Below are positions 43,338-53,284 of a stretch of DNA of 64,000 bases, one piece after another. The translations under genes and the position numbers were made by a program. A model generated the notes under the pieces. The model was not told the DNA's origin. It made no database searches and saw only the letters and a program-made list of their open reading frames with translations. Position 1 is the stretch's first letter; every line of letters starts with the position of its first letter. The DNA is from Desulfobacteraceae bacterium (GTDB lineage: Bacteria; Desulfobacterota; Desulfobacteria; Desulfobacterales; Desulfosalsimonadaceae): NCBI GenBank assembly GCA_011390465.1, contig JAABSH010000011.1:1-64000 (forward strand), given 5' to 3'.

Positions 43338-45346
43338 CAGCCTGCGGCTTCAAAGTCAAAAAGCATTAATTTTTTGAGCGTATTGATGCGGTCCCGGTAT
43401 TCCGCGGCCTTTTCAAACTCCAGTTCCCGGGCCGCGGCCTGCATTTTCGTTTCTAATGAAGCAATCCGGGCCGCGATACTTTCATGGTCATGATACGGCA
43501 ACTGATTTTCTTCCACCTGTAACTGGCCTTCGTCAGACCGGGGGTAAAACCGGCTCATGAGCGCGGAAGAAATGTCTTTGACAATGGTCTCCGGCGTGAT
43601 GTTGTTTTCCTGGTTATACTGTTCCTGAATCTTCCGGCGGCGGCCGGTTTCATCAATGGCTGTCTGCATGGACGGCGTAATCACATCGCCATACATCAGG
43701 ACTTTGCCGTTGACGTTCCGGGCGGCCCGGCCGCAGGTCTGAATCAGGGACCGGGCAGAGCGCAGAAACCCTTCCTTGTCCGCATCCAGAATGGCCACCA
43801 TGCTGACTTCCGGAATGTCCAGCCCTTCCCGCAGCAGATTAATGCCCACCAGCACATCAAATTCCCCCTTGCGAAGATCCTGGATGATTTCAAGACGTTC
43901 CAGGGTTTTAATGTCTGAATGCAGATACCGCACGGCCATGCCCAGATCAGAATAATAATCCGTTAAATCTTCGGCCATGCGCTTGGTCAGAGTGGTCACC
44001 AGCACCCGCTCGTTTTTTTCAATGCGCCGCTGAATTTCTTCGAACAGATCATCCACCTGATTTTTGGCATCCCGGATTTCAATAACCGGGTCCACAAGCC
44101 CGGTGGGCCGGACAATCTGCTCCACCACATGTCCTTTACTGGCGTCCATTTCATAATCCGCGGGCGTGGCAGACACATAAATCACCTGGGCGGTGCGGGC
44201 CTGAAATTCGTCAAATCTCAGGGGCCGGTTGTCCATGGCCGACGGCAGCCGGAACCCGTAATTCACGAGGGTTTCCTTGCGGGACCGGTCGCCGTTGTAC
44301 ATTCCCCGCAACTGGGGCACGGCAATATGGCTTTCATCAATAAACAGCAGAAACTCATCCGGAAAATAATCGAAGAGCGTGGGCGGCGGTTCCCCGGCCC
44401 GGCGGCCGGTGAGGTGGCGGGAGTAATTTTCAATGCCATTGCAGTATCCGAGCTCCTGGATCATCTCCAGATCAAACTGGGTGCGCTCTTCAATGCGCTG
44501 GGCCTCAATCAGTTTGTTCTCTCTGGTAAAATAATCCACCCGGTCCCGCATTTCCGCGTACACATCCCCTATCACCCGTTCCCGGGTGCGTTCCCGGGTA
44601 ACGTAATGACTGGCCGGATACAGAAACAGATGGTTCAGATGTTTTTTCCGGGTGCCGGTGAGAGGATCGATTTCACTGAGAGCGTCAATCATGTCTCCGA
44701 AAAAATCAATGCGTATCGCTGTGTTTTCTTCGTAAGCCGGAAAAACTTCCACCCGGTCCCCCCGGACCCGGAATGTGCCCCGGTAAAAATCCATGTCATT
44801 GCGCTCATACTGAATTTCCACCAGCCGGGACAGGAGCTGGTCCCGCGAAAACGCCATGTCCGTTTCCAGTTCCAGGCGCATGGCAATATAATCTTCGGGC
44901 GCGCCCAGGCCGTAGATGCAGGAAACACTGGCCACCACCAGCACATCCGGCCGGGACAGCACCGAACGGGTGGCGGAATGCCGCATTTTGTCAATCATTT
45001 CATTGATGGCGGAGTCTTTCTGGATATAGGTATCGGACACCGGAAGGTAGGCTTCGGGCTGGTAGTAATCATAATAGCTGACAAAATATTCTACCGCGTT
45101 TTCCGGAAACAGGCCCTTGAATTCATTATAGAGCTGGGCCGCCAGGGTTTTGTTGGGGGCCAGCACCAGGGCGGGTTTCTGAATTTTTTCAATGATGTTG
45201 GCCATGGTAAAGGTTTTGCCGGAACCGGTAACCCCCAGCATGACCTGATGGTTTCTGCCTTTCACAAGCCCCTGGCTGAGGGCCGCAATGGCCCGGGGCT
45301 GGTCCCCCTTGGGCGTCATGGATGAGACGATTTGAAAACGGGACAT
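43337..45346 (-). CDS. uvrB: Excinuclease ABC subunit B
   Basis: 669 residues, normal length. Walker A is [14 protein letters not shown] (about 39-52), with the beta-hairpin region [18 protein letters not shown] near 92, and helicase motifs [29 protein letters not shown] and [13 protein letters not shown]-terminal UVR domain ([27 protein letters not shown]) binds UvrC. It loads on damage with UvrA, which is not in the window. It lies 8 bases after cysS and overlaps uvrC, so cysS-uvrB-uvrC form one transcript. Confidence 0.97.
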   Translation of the reverse strand: MSRFQIVSSMTPKGDQPRAIAALSQGLVKGRNHQVMLGVTGSGKTFTMANIIEKIQKPALVLAPNKTLAAQLYNEFKGLFPENAVEYFVSYYDYYQPEAYLPVSDTYIQKDSAINEMIDKMRHSATRSVLSRPDVLVVASVSCIYGLGAPEDYIAMRLELETDMAFSRDQLLSRLVEIQYERNDMDFYRGTFRVRGDRVEVFPAYEENTAIRIDFFGDMIDALSEIDPLTGTRKKHLNHLFLYPASHYVTRERTRERVIGDVYAEMRDRVDYFTRENKLIEAQRIEERTQFDLEMIQELGYCNGIENYSRHLTGRRAGEPPPTLFDYFPDEFLLFIDESHIAVPQLRGMYNGDRSRKETLVNYGFRLPSAMDNRPLRFDEFQARTAQVIYVSATPADYEMDASKGHVVEQIVRPTGLVDPVIEIRDAKNQVDDLFEEIQRRIEKNERVLVTTLTKRMAEDLTDYYSDLGMAVRYLHSDIKTLERLEIIQDLRKGEFDVLVGINLLREGLDIPEVSMVAILDADKEGFLRSARSLIQTCGRAARNVNGKVLMYGDVITPSMQTAIDETGRRRKIQEQYNQENNITPETIVKDISSALMSRFYPRSDEGQLQVEENQLPYHDHESIAARIASLETKMQAAARELEFEKAAEYRDRINTLKKLMLFDFEAAG

Positions 45347-45354
45347 GGAAGTGG

Positions 45355-46836
45355 TCAGGAGATCACCCGCCAGATGGTGCCGTCCGGCCGGTCTTCGATT
45401 TCAATGTTCATTTCTTTGAGCTGATCCCGGATGGCATCTGCCTGCCCGAAATCTTTGGCCTTGCGCGCGGCCTGCCGTTGGGCGATCATGGCATCGATTT
45501 CCGCGGCATCCACTGCCTGACGGTCCATGGCCCGTTCTTTTTTGCTGTTAAAATACCCCTGAGGGGAAAGGGTCAAAAGCCCCAGAATATCCCCCATTTT
45601 TAAAATTGCACCGCAGGCCGTCTGAATTTCAACAAGGGGTTCCGGATTTTCAGGCGTTGCTTCTGATGCTGATTTTTCAGCATGGTCAAGGCGCCGGTTG
45701 AGATGCCGCACGGCATCAAACAGCACGCCAATGGCCTGGGCCGTATTAAAATCATCATTCATGGCATCATAAAAAAGCGCCAGAAAATCCCGTTCACCTG
45801 CAGGCGGCACGCTGATTTCCGTATTTTTATCCAGCAGGCCCCCAAGATATTTTTCAAGGCGTTCCAGCAGTGCGTAAATTTTATCAAGACCGGCCCCTGT
45901 GTTGCGCAGGGCCTGATCCGTAAAATCCACAGGGGAGCGGTAATGATGGGACAGCAAAAACAGCCGGATGACCTCGGGATGGTATTCTTTTACAATGTCT
46001 TTGATCATGAGAAAATTGCCCAGGGATTTGGACATTTTCTCGTGGTTGATGTTCACAAATCCATTGTGCACCCAGTATTTGACAAAAGTCTGGCCGAACG
46101 CGGCTTCGGACTGGGCGATTTCATTTTCATGATGGGGAAAAATCAGATCCTTGCCCCCGCCGTGAATATCAAAACTGGCGCCCAGATAATCCTTGCTCAT
46201 AGCGGAACATTCAATATGCCATCCCGGCCGGCCCCGGCCCCAGGGACTGTCCCAGGAAGGCTCGTTGGGTTTGGCGCTTTTCCACAGCACAAAATCAAAG
46301 GGATTTTTCTTTCGCGGGTCCACCTCTATGCGCGCGCCGGCTTCCATATCGGAAAGGTTCCGGCCGGAAAGCCGGCCATAACCCTCAAACGCCGTCACGG
46401 AAAAAAACACATCCCCGTCCGCGGCATACGCATATCCCTTGTCCACCAGAATTTCGATAATCGCGATGATATGGGGAATATGTTCCGTGGCCAGGGGTTC
46501 CAGGGTGGGCCGGAGCACATTGAGCCCGTCCATGTCATGATGAAATTCATCAATGTATTTTTTTGCCAGGGATTCCGGAGACAGTCCGAGCTCATGGGAG
46601 CGATTGATGATTTTGTCGTCAACATCGGTAAAATTGCGCACATAGGTTACCTTGTATCCCACAGCGGTCAGATACCGGTAAATCACGTCAAACACAATCA
46701 CGGACCGGGCATGGCCGATATGGCAGGAATCATAGACCGTGGGACCGCACACATACATTTTGACCTGGCCGGGGGTAATGGGCGCAAAAACTTCCTTTGT
46801 CCGCGTCATGGAATTATAGAGGGTAATACGATTCAT
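45355..46836 (-). CDS. cysS: Cysteinyl-tRNA synthetase
   Basis: 493 residues. HIGH motif is [16 protein letters not shown] (about 30-45), followed by [12 protein letters not shown]. The zinc-site Cys and His residues are at [14 protein letters not shown] and [15 protein letters not shown] is intact ([13 protein letters not shown], about 270). Length and order match class I bacterial CysRS. It charges tRNA-Cys. It is downstream of ispF, a common bacterial neighbour, with 170 bases of repeat-rich spacer. Confidence 0.97.
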   Translation of the reverse strand: MNRITLYNSMTRTKEVFAPITPGQVKMYVCGPTVYDSCHIGHARSVIVFDVIYRYLTAVGYKVTYVRNFTDVDDKIINRSHELGLSPESLAKKYIDEFHHDMDGLNVLRPTLEPLATEHIPHIIAIIEILVDKGYAYAADGDVFFSVTAFEGYGRLSGRNLSDMEAGARIEVDPRKKNPFDFVLWKSAKPNEPSWDSPWGRGRPGWHIECSAMSKDYLGASFDIHGGGKDLIFPHHENEIAQSEAAFGQTFVKYWVHNGFVNINHEKMSKSLGNFLMIKDIVKEYHPEVIRLFLLSHHYRSPVDFTDQALRNTGAGLDKIYALLERLEKYLGGLLDKNTEISVPPAGERDFLALFYDAMNDDFNTAQAIGVLFDAVRHLNRRLDHAEKSASEATPENPEPLVEIQTACGAILKMGDILGLLTLSPQGYFNSKKERAMDRQAVDAAEIDAMIAQRQAARKAKDFGQADAIRDQLKEMNIEIEDRPDGTIWRVIS

Positions 46837-46910
46837 AACACTCGCTTTGTCTGTTTGATCGGTGAAAATTGTTTTTTAGTATTTTATCAATTCGGTGTTC
46901 AGTTCTTTGA

Positions 46911-46983
46911 AATCGGGATTCGATCCCGATTCCGGATTCGATAGCGATAGCGATTTCGATCCCGATTTCGATTTTGATTCTGT
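46911..46983. repeat. GATTCG/GATAGC simple-sequence tract between ispF and cysS
   Basis: About 73 bp built of 6-bp units such as GATTCG, GATCCC, GATTCC, GATAGC and GATTTC. It opens with a perfect palindrome ATCGGGAT-TCG-ATCCCGAT. Similar tracts are frequent in Desulfobacterales genomes. It breaks the otherwise tight ispF-cysS spacing. No protein was assigned, although one frame reads as Ile/Glu dipeptides. Confidence 0.75.
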
Positions 46984-47006
46984 TGCCGGAACCGGAGTGA
47001 AACAGA

Positions 47007-47516
47007 TCAATCCTTTTGGCAATCCAGCAGCACCACACACATGGCCGCGATCCCTTCCCCCCTGCCAACCGGTCCCAGGCCTTCGGTCGTGGTGGCCTTG
47101 ATGTTCACCCGGTTCGGCAACACCGGCAAAACAGCGGCGATCCGCTCTTTCATCCGGTCCGCCCAGGGCGCAATTTTCGGGGCCTGGGCAAAAATGGTGA
47201 CATCAATATTAACGATTTTCGGGGTGATAATTTCGTGATCAACGATTTCCGAACAGTGCTGTTCCACCAATGCCCATGTTTTTTCAAGCAGGGTGACACT
47301 GGCGATATTTTTATATGCCGGGTCCGTATCCGGAAAATGCCTGCCGATATCGCCCATGGCAGCAGCCCCCAGAAGGGCGTCGCACAGGGCATGCAGCAGG
47401 GCATCCGCGTCGGAATGACCGTCCAGTCCTTTCTCAAAAGGGATTTCAACCCCCCCCAGAAAAAGGGGCCGGCCCTCTACCAGACGATGCACATCATATC
47501 CCTGCCCTATGCGCAT
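47007..47516 (-). CDS. ispF: 2-C-methyl-D-erythritol 2,4-cyclodiphosphate synthase
   Basis: 169 residues, slightly longer than the usual ~157. Metal-binding MRIGQGYDVHRL (Asp8, His10) and GLDGHSDADALLHALCDALLG (His of HSDAD) are intact, as are DIGRHFPDTDPAYKN and the signature NIKATTTEGLGPVGRGEGIAA near 140-160. It makes the cyclic diphosphate in the non-mevalonate isoprenoid pathway. There is no fused IspD domain and no ispD gene in the window. AAAGGAG precedes the ATG. Confidence 0.97.
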   Translation of the reverse strand: MRIGQGYDVHRLVEGRPLFLGGVEIPFEKGLDGHSDADALLHALCDALLGAAAMGDIGRHFPDTDPAYKNIASVTLLEKTWALVEQHCSEIVDHEIITPKIVNIDVTIFAQAPKIAPWADRMKERIAAVLPVLPNRVNIKATTTEGLGPVGRGEGIAAMCVVLLDCQKD

Positions 47517-47559
47517 TTCAGAACCAGTCTCCTTTTATGCGGCATTTCACCTCCGAATG

Positions 47560-49266
47560 CTAAAAATGATAAAAAAGACCAAATTTAAAAGACCAGCCCC
47601 CGATATTGGTCTCATTGTCCCCAAACCGGTCAATCTGAGAATATGCGGCTTCCACCAGTGCCCCCGTGCCCCGGGTGTCTTTATCCGTGCTATAGAGGCG
47701 CACCCCGATATTGCCGTGATATCCTCCTATCCATTCTTCAATCTCACTGTCGGGTCCGCTGGTGTCGACTTCCTCCTGGCAATACCAGTAATCCGGGCCG
47801 GCACCCACATACCCCACCACATACGGCATGAGCTTCAGGCTGAACTTCAGGGAAGCCGCCACCGGCACCAGGGTCAATTTGGTCCGGATGCGTGTTTGCG
47901 TGCCGGACTCGGACAAAAGACAGCCTTTTTCCTTTAAAAAACCCGCTTCCAGATTCAGGGAAAAATGTTTCGACAAAAATCGCTCGTAAAACCCATACAC
48001 CGGAAAGGTATCTTCACCATAGAAGTCTTCAAATTCCGATTCCTGAGCCATAAAATACCCAACTGAAACCCCCGCGATATTATTGCCCGGCATTTCCGGT
48101 ATTTCCGGCGGCGGCGGGTTTTCTGCCCGGGAAAAAGCCGCCGTGCCGACGACACTCAAACAGCAGAGAAACAGCACAGCTGCCCTTTTAAAACCGCGCC
48201 GCTGCAACCTGAAGAAAAATAAAACACCGGCCATGAAACCGCAGAAAACCAGAATACGCCCCAAATGGCCGGCGCCGGCCGCGGCCGTGATAAAACATCC
48301 GCCGTCAACCGCTTCCGGCTGGTTCAGAAACCGGCGGGTGTCTTCCACGGTTACGCTGATTTCAAGGGTTCGGGTACTTTCGTTGCCGCTGGTGTCATAG
48401 GCAGAGGCGGAAAAATACCACACCGATCCCACCGGAAGGTCATCAAGGGTATAGGTAAAGCTGCCCCCCAGATCCACCTGCTCGTCCAGGGCACCGGCAG
48501 TGGTGCCGTAATATAAAATGGTTCCGCTAAAATCCGCCATTCCCTGGTTGCTGTTTCCAACATTCACCTGAATGGACCGGTCCCCCTCAAGGCCTCCGGA
48601 AACGCCGGCCGGCGGAAACGGGGCGAGACGGTCTTCTTTCGTATCCACCACCACCTCGTCCGCGGCTTCGGATTCATTGCCGGAGATATCCACGGCGGTA
48701 AGGGAAAAATAATACCGGGTGGCGGTTTCAAGCCCGGTTACGTTAAAATAGGATTCATCACCGTCCGCGGCCTCCAGAACCGTTGTATAAGAACCAGCGC
48801 TTGTGCCGTAATAAAGATTATAATAATCCAGGTCTTCGGCCGGGCTCTGATCCCATTTGAATGCGGCCGAAGTTTCCGTGACCGCGTTTAAACCGGTAAT
48901 AAAAAAGCCCGTGGGCGTGGCCGGTATGCTGGCCTCCGCGGAAGTGGTGGCGGATATCACGACGGACAGATCACTTTCTTCTGAATTTTCATTGGACGAC
49001 ACTGCCACGTAATAGGTGGTGGAAGGCGTGAGACCGGAAATAGTATATTTCGTCACGGAATCATCCACCGTGGCGCGGTTGTCGAGATTGCCCGATGAGG
49101 TGCCCCAGTAAACAAAATAATTATCTGATTCACTGTCCCCGTTCCAGTCCACCAGAAGGGTGGTTTCTCCGGCAGACAGGGTCACATTATCCGGAATATC
49201 CGCAGCAAAGACGACTGCGGAAAAAAAAACCAGCACCAGACACACAAATGGCAATCCGTTTTTCAT
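47560..49266 (-). CDS. Fibronectin type III surface protein joined to an outer-membrane beta-barrel
   Basis: 568 residues. A signal peptide (PFVCLVLVFFSAVVFAA) is followed by three FnIII domains at about 23-108, 113-212 and 216-307 (Trp/Tyr core positions and TYYVAVSS, RYYFSLTAVDISGNES, VWYFSASAYDTSGNES). At ~322 GGCFITAAAGAG recalls the CFI-box seen before C-terminal sorting segments. A hydrophobic stretch and Arg cluster follow (MAGVLFFFRLQRR). A second signal-like peptide (RAAVLFLCCLSVVGTAAFSRA, ~360-380) begins what looks like a separate beta-barrel of ~185 residues ending in Phe (GLFYHF). An internal in-frame ATG at 48234 could start the second part alone. Cell-surface location is likely; the function is unknown. 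Confidence 0.8.
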   Translation of the reverse strand: MKNGLPFVCLVLVFFSAVVFAADIPDNVTLSAGETTLLVDWNGDSESDNYFVYWGTSSGNLDNRATVDDSVTKYTISGLTPSTTYYVAVSSNENSEESDLSVVISATTSAEASIPATPTGFFITGLNAVTETSAAFKWDQSPAEDLDYYNLYYGTSAGSYTTVLEAADGDESYFNVTGLETATRYYFSLTAVDISGNESEAADEVVVDTKEDRLAPFPPAGVSGGLEGDRSIQVNVGNSNQGMADFSGTILYYGTTAGALDEQVDLGGSFTYTLDDLPVGSVWYFSASAYDTSGNESTRTLEISVTVEDTRRFLNQPEAVDGGCFITAAAGAGHLGRILVFCGFMAGVLFFFRLQRRGFKRAAVLFLCCLSVVGTAAFSRAENPPPPEIPEMPGNNIAGVSVGYFMAQESEFEDFYGEDTFPVYGFYERFLSKHFSLNLEAGFLKEKGCLLSESGTQTRIRTKLTLVPVAASLKFSLKLMPYVVGYVGAGPDYWYCQEEVDTSGPDSEIEEWIGGYHGNIGVRLYSTDKDTRGTGALVEAAYSQIDRFGDNETNIGGWSFKFGLFYHF

Positions 49267-49378
49267 TGCTTGGCTCCTGCATTAAAATTTTTTTATTCCG
49301 TGCGCAACAACCGCCATATTACCGGGCAAACCGTTTTCCATAAAGCCCGGCATTCATGTTACCTTACAAAACAACTGC

Positions 49379-50131
49379 TTATTTTTCAAATGCTTTCCAC
49401 ATGGCATGGGCCGGTACATCCGTCATGATCACATCCACTGCCAGATCCAGCAGCCGGTCCAGCGTTTCAGGCCGGTTGCACGAATACGTCATGACCTGCC
49501 GGCCCGCATCCTGCATTTTTTCCACCAGCTCCCGGCTTAAAAGGGAGTGGTGCATGCAGACGCCGCAAAGAATGGACGGATCAATGTTCAGGCCGGCCAA
49601 ATCCGCAAAACCCTTGTGCAGGTTCAAAACATAATTCAGGCTTGGATCATTTAAAAAACCGGTCTGAATCAGCATTGGATCAAAGGACAGGATATACATG
49701 TGCTGCAGCCGGTTTCGCGGCACCAGATTCCGGACCTGTTCCACCACCATGGCTGCCAGTTCATTATACAGGGACAGTGCCCCATATCCGGGGGACGGCT
49801 TGATTTCGATCATCAGGCAAGTCCGGGAGCCGTAGGCGGTCAAAACTGCTTCCAGGGTCAGCATTTTTTCGCCGGCAAAGGCCGGGGAAAACCACCCTCC
49901 CCAGTCATATTTTTCCAGTTCATCACAGGTCAGGTCAGAAACAGATTGTTTGCCGCCGCCAATCTTTTCAAGAATTTCGTCATGAAATATCACGGGAACA
50001 CGGTCCCGGGTGATCCGGACATCCAGCTCAATGCCATCCATACCACAGGCCAGGGCTTTGTCAAATGCCGGTCGGGTATTTTCCGGCGCAACCGTCATGG
50101 CGCCGCGATGGGCCACAATTAAGGGTTTCAT
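49379..50131 (-). CDS. Glycerophosphodiester phosphodiesterase family protein
   Basis: 250 residues. The GDPD catalytic residues are in order: VAHRGAMTVAPENTRPAF (His8, Arg9, Glu17), DGIELDVRITRDRVPVIFHDEIL (Glu and Asp metal ligands, second catalytic His near 50), then MIEIKP near 110. No signal peptide is seen, so it is a cytoplasmic enzyme. It would hydrolyse glycerophosphodiesters to glycerol 3-phosphate and an alcohol, releasing phospholipid head groups. It lies 51 bases downstream of the small gene at 50183 on the same strand. Confidence 0.92.
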   Translation of the reverse strand: MKPLIVAHRGAMTVAPENTRPAFDKALACGMDGIELDVRITRDRVPVIFHDEILEKIGGGKQSVSDLTCDELEKYDWGGWFSPAFAGEKMLTLEAVLTAYGSRTCLMIEIKPSPGYGALSLYNELAAMVVEQVRNLVPRNRLQHMYILSFDPMLIQTGFLNDPSLNYVLNLHKGFADLAGLNIDPSILCGVCMHHSLLSRELVEKMQDAGRQVMTYSCNRPETLDRLLDLAVDVIMTDVPAHAMWKAFEK

Positions 50132-50182
50132 GGTATCAGGAACTTTCCTGCGGTATTGATGGCATCCAACAGCCGCATCTGT

Positions 50183-50407
50183 TCAGGAAGCCCGGTAGTT
50201 ATGAATATCTTTGACATAGGCGTCAAAACCGCGGGTTTTTAAAAAACCAGACACCATTTCATTGACTTTTTCCGCCGTATCTACCCGGTAGATCCCTTTA
50301 GCATCGGTTCCGGCGATTTTTTTGGCGTTTTCCACAATGGTTTTCAAGGTTTCCACACTTATATCCAGGGTCACATTAATGGCAATGGTTTCGTCAGATT
50401 CAGCCAT
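50183..50407 (-). CDS. Small hypothetical protein (74 aa)
   Basis: 74 residues with a clear ribosome site (AAGGAAA) before the ATG. It reads TIAINVTLDISVETLKTIVENAKKIAG, then TDAKGIYRVDTAEKVNEMVSGFLKTRGFDAYVKDI, a strand-helix-helix pattern with no membrane segment. I do not recognise the family. It sits between the glycerophosphodiesterase and the Hsp70/DUF3731 gene, about 100 bases from the latter. Confidence 0.65.
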   Translation of the reverse strand: MAESDETIAINVTLDISVETLKTIVENAKKIAGTDAKGIYRVDTAEKVNEMVSGFLKTRGFDAYVKDIHNYRAS

Positions 50408-50511
50408 GGGTTTTTCCTTTTTTCGTATAATAAATTACTGCGTTGTGGGCGGGGTTATCCGAATTCAGGACGCAAAAAAATTTCTGCGCTAAAAACAACC
50501 GTCAAAACCCA

Positions 50512-53283
50512 TCATCCTTCATGCAGGATAATCCCGGACGGCAGGGATTCACCAAAAAGTGTGGTTTCTTCAGCCGTCTGTACCGGCCGGACACGCTTTA
50601 AAAATTCCGCTTCAGCCGGCAGGTCATGATTTTCCAGCCAGGCAATGATCTTATTTATGAATTCCGGGTCCAGATCCCGCACCCGGTCCCCGGTTTTCCG
50701 GGCCAGCTGGGCAAGGGCCGCGCCAACCGGCCGGGGATTTTTCCATTCCACCGCCATGAGCCGGCCAGCCCAGTCCGCAGCTTCCCGGGCCGGTACCACC
50801 CGGTCCACAGGACCGTAAAGCAGTTCCCGCGCCCCGATCCGGGACAGGGACCAGAACAGCGGGGCCCGGCTTTTCTTAGGGTGCAGTTCAACGAGCAGCT
50901 GCCGGCCGAATTCGATTTTATCTTTCAGGGTAAGCCGTTCCATATTGGCCAGTGCCATCCAGATCTCGGTGCGCTCCTGAGCGGACATCCGGATTTTGCC
51001 GCCTTTTTTCGGCATGAGCACGGACCGAAGATCCTGAACAAACTGGCGCTGTTTTCCCGCGGGCAGCCCGGCCGCCACCCGGCGCCACAGAATCCACCAT
51101 TCATTGTTCACCTGGGGATTTTTTCTAAAAAGAATGCCCTGGGGATAAATTTTCCACAGGGCCTGAATCCGCTGGTCATCCATGCCGTCTCCGAATCCCG
51201 GCCGCAGGCAGTATCCGGTTAAGTTCAGCCACCGGATTTCATGTTCCGGAGACAACCGGCGATTCTCGCTGATGTCCAGCAGCTCATCTGCCAGCCGGCG
51301 GATAAACGCCAGGGGCCATTTCTCTTTTGGCCGGTCCACGCACCGGCTGATGGTTTTTGCAAGCGCAATCAGCGCATCCGCCGAACCCGCCGGGGAAAAT
51401 GCCTGCCGGACAGTGGCAACAGCCGATTCAATCACGCCGGAATCAAATACCTCGCTGTCCGCCACGCCGGTGACACCGTCCGGATCCCGGAGCTGAAACT
51501 GCAGCCGCCACCGGTGAGGGGTGGACACGGAGCGGCACCACAAAAACAACACCCCGGTTTCACTGAATTCCGCCTCTACCTGCACCGGGATTTCCTTTTT
51601 CACGCCTTTCTGGCCGAATTGAATCACCGTCTGAATGGGGGGAAGGGGCGTCAGGGTATCGTCGATGGCGATTTCATCGCCGGTCTTGTCACCGGAACGA
51701 AACGTGGAACTGTAGAGATCAAACACCACCGGCTGATTGGTCAGCACCTGAAATTTTTTATCCGGCAGCGCGATGCGGGCCCCTTCGTCAAGGCCCCGTT
51801 CCACAAGACACACAGCGGATTTTTCCATTTCATTGTTTTCATTTTTTCGCTCAAACCCGAGATAATACGCCCGGGCGCTGCCACTGCCCACCCGGACCCC
51901 CTGCCCGATTTTTACCAGCCCGTAATAGGCCGCCCCAAGGGCCACGGCCAGGTCCGGAGACGGGTTGTTCAGCAGTACCGGTCCGTTATCAGCATCCTGG
52001 TCGAACCACCGGGCCACGGCCTGCCGGATGCGGTTCTGGATCAGTTCGGATTTTAAGGATCCGCCATTAAAAAGGATAAAATCCGGTACCGGTGGTTTGG
52101 CAAGCAAATTCCAGACATCCTCCCGGTGTTTTTCCAGAAACTGGCCGATATGGCGGGTAATAGCCGGCTCTGTCGCATAGGGGAGACCAAATTCGGAAAT
52201 GCCTTTGCGCACCATTTTTGCCGACGCATCGCCTTTTTCCACTTCCGGGAAAAACCCGTCCAGCACAATGGCTTCCAGGTGTTCGCGCTCCAGCCGGGCG
52301 GTGAGAGTGCCGCCGATAAGACTGCTCCCCTCCCCGATCATGGTGATGGTTTCATACGCCAGGCCCTTATCCAGGATATTCTCTTTGGCCTGGCGGCATA
52401 GATGACAGAGGGTTTTCCACCGGTCCGCGGTCAACTGGGCGGATTGCTTGAAAAGGGTTTCCACATGCCGGGCCAGGGCCAGGTCAATGTTGTCCCCGCC
52501 GAGAATCAGATGGTCTCCCACGGCAATACGCTCAAACCGGGGCGAGCCCTCGGTTTCCCGGAGGGTAATGAGGGTGAAATCACTGGTGCCGCCGCCCACA
52601 TCGCACACCAGCACAAGCTGCCCCGGGGCAATCACCTGCTGCCAGTTCTGTTCATGCTGAATCAGCCAGCTGTAAAATGCCGCCAGCGGCTCTTCGAGCA
52701 GGGTGACATTTTTCAGTCCCGCCAGCCGGGCCGCTTCCATGGTGAGATCCCGGGCCACTTCATCAAAAGACGCGGGCACTGTGATGATCAGTTTCTGATT
52801 TTCCAGAAACTGGTCATCATCATCCCCTTTTGAATGATTCCAGGCATTGCGGATGTGCAAAAGATAACTGGCCGTGGCTTCCACCGGAGAAATCCGGTTT
52901 ACCTCTTCCCCGGCCCCCCAGGGCAATATCTTTGCCCGGCGGTCTGCTTTGGCATGGCAAAGCCAGCTTTTGGCCGACGACACCAGGCGGGACGGAATCC
53001 GGGCACCGTAATCCCGGGCAAAACGGCCCACAAACAGATTGTCCGCACCGTGCCAGGGCAGCTGAACAGAATCTTCAGATATGTCATATTTTCCGGGAAG
53101 ATAGCAGAACGACGGCAGCACCGGCAGGGGCGACACTTCCCCCGGGCCGGTAAGCTGGGGCACCTGAAACAGACGGATGCCGTTGTTCTTTTTTCCCTCG
53201 GCCTTCAAATCAACATAGGATACCGCGGAATTGGTGGTTCCGAGGTCAATGCCGACAATATATCTGATGTTTTCCACTGCCAC
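50512..53283 (-). CDS. Hsp70-family protein with long C-terminal DUF3731-like domain
   Basis: 923 residues from the GTG at 53283, preceded by an AGGA site and one base from the upstream stop. An ATG at 53331 is in frame but lies inside the previous gene. The actin-like ATPase core is IVGIDLGTTNSAVSYV (phosphate 1), VCDVGGGTSDFTLI (phosphate 2) and FLFNGGSLKS near 415, where the adenosine site lies. The peptide-binding region is short and diverged. Residues ~600-923 are not DnaK-like and match the DUF3731 type seen in this cluster. It pairs with a second, shorter Hsp70 (53285-55090) and DUF2760. It is likely a specialised chaperone with unknown clients. Confidence 0.88.
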   Translation of the reverse strand: MAVENIRYIVGIDLGTTNSAVSYVDLKAEGKKNNGIRLFQVPQLTGPGEVSPLPVLPSFCYLPGKYDISEDSVQLPWHGADNLFVGRFARDYGARIPSRLVSSAKSWLCHAKADRRAKILPWGAGEEVNRISPVEATASYLLHIRNAWNHSKGDDDDQFLENQKLIITVPASFDEVARDLTMEAARLAGLKNVTLLEEPLAAFYSWLIQHEQNWQQVIAPGQLVLVCDVGGGTSDFTLITLRETEGSPRFERIAVGDHLILGGDNIDLALARHVETLFKQSAQLTADRWKTLCHLCRQAKENILDKGLAYETITMIGEGSSLIGGTLTARLEREHLEAIVLDGFFPEVEKGDASAKMVRKGISEFGLPYATEPAITRHIGQFLEKHREDVWNLLAKPPVPDFILFNGGSLKSELIQNRIRQAVARWFDQDADNGPVLLNNPSPDLAVALGAAYYGLVKIGQGVRVGSGSARAYYLGFERKNENNEMEKSAVCLVERGLDEGARIALPDKKFQVLTNQPVVFDLYSSTFRSGDKTGDEIAIDDTLTPLPPIQTVIQFGQKGVKKEIPVQVEAEFSETGVLFLWCRSVSTPHRWRLQFQLRDPDGVTGVADSEVFDSGVIESAVATVRQAFSPAGSADALIALAKTISRCVDRPKEKWPLAFIRRLADELLDISENRRLSPEHEIRWLNLTGYCLRPGFGDGMDDQRIQALWKIYPQGILFRKNPQVNNEWWILWRRVAAGLPAGKQRQFVQDLRSVLMPKKGGKIRMSAQERTEIWMALANMERLTLKDKIEFGRQLLVELHPKKSRAPLFWSLSRIGARELLYGPVDRVVPAREAADWAGRLMAVEWKNPRPVGAALAQLARKTGDRVRDLDPEFINKIIAWLENHDLPAEAEFLKRVRPVQTAEETTLFGESLPSGIILHEG

Positions 53284-53284
53284 C

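Noticed and set aside
44129-46944. Two plus-strand open frames of ~400 codons opposite uvrB and cysS
   Set aside because: uvrB and cysS carry complete motifs on the minus strand; the plus frames are shadows.
46814-47068. Minus-strand frame with an Ile/Glu repeat in the ispF-cysS gap
   Set aside because: It arises from the GATxxx simple repeat and overlaps the ispF 3' end; no ribosome site and no family.
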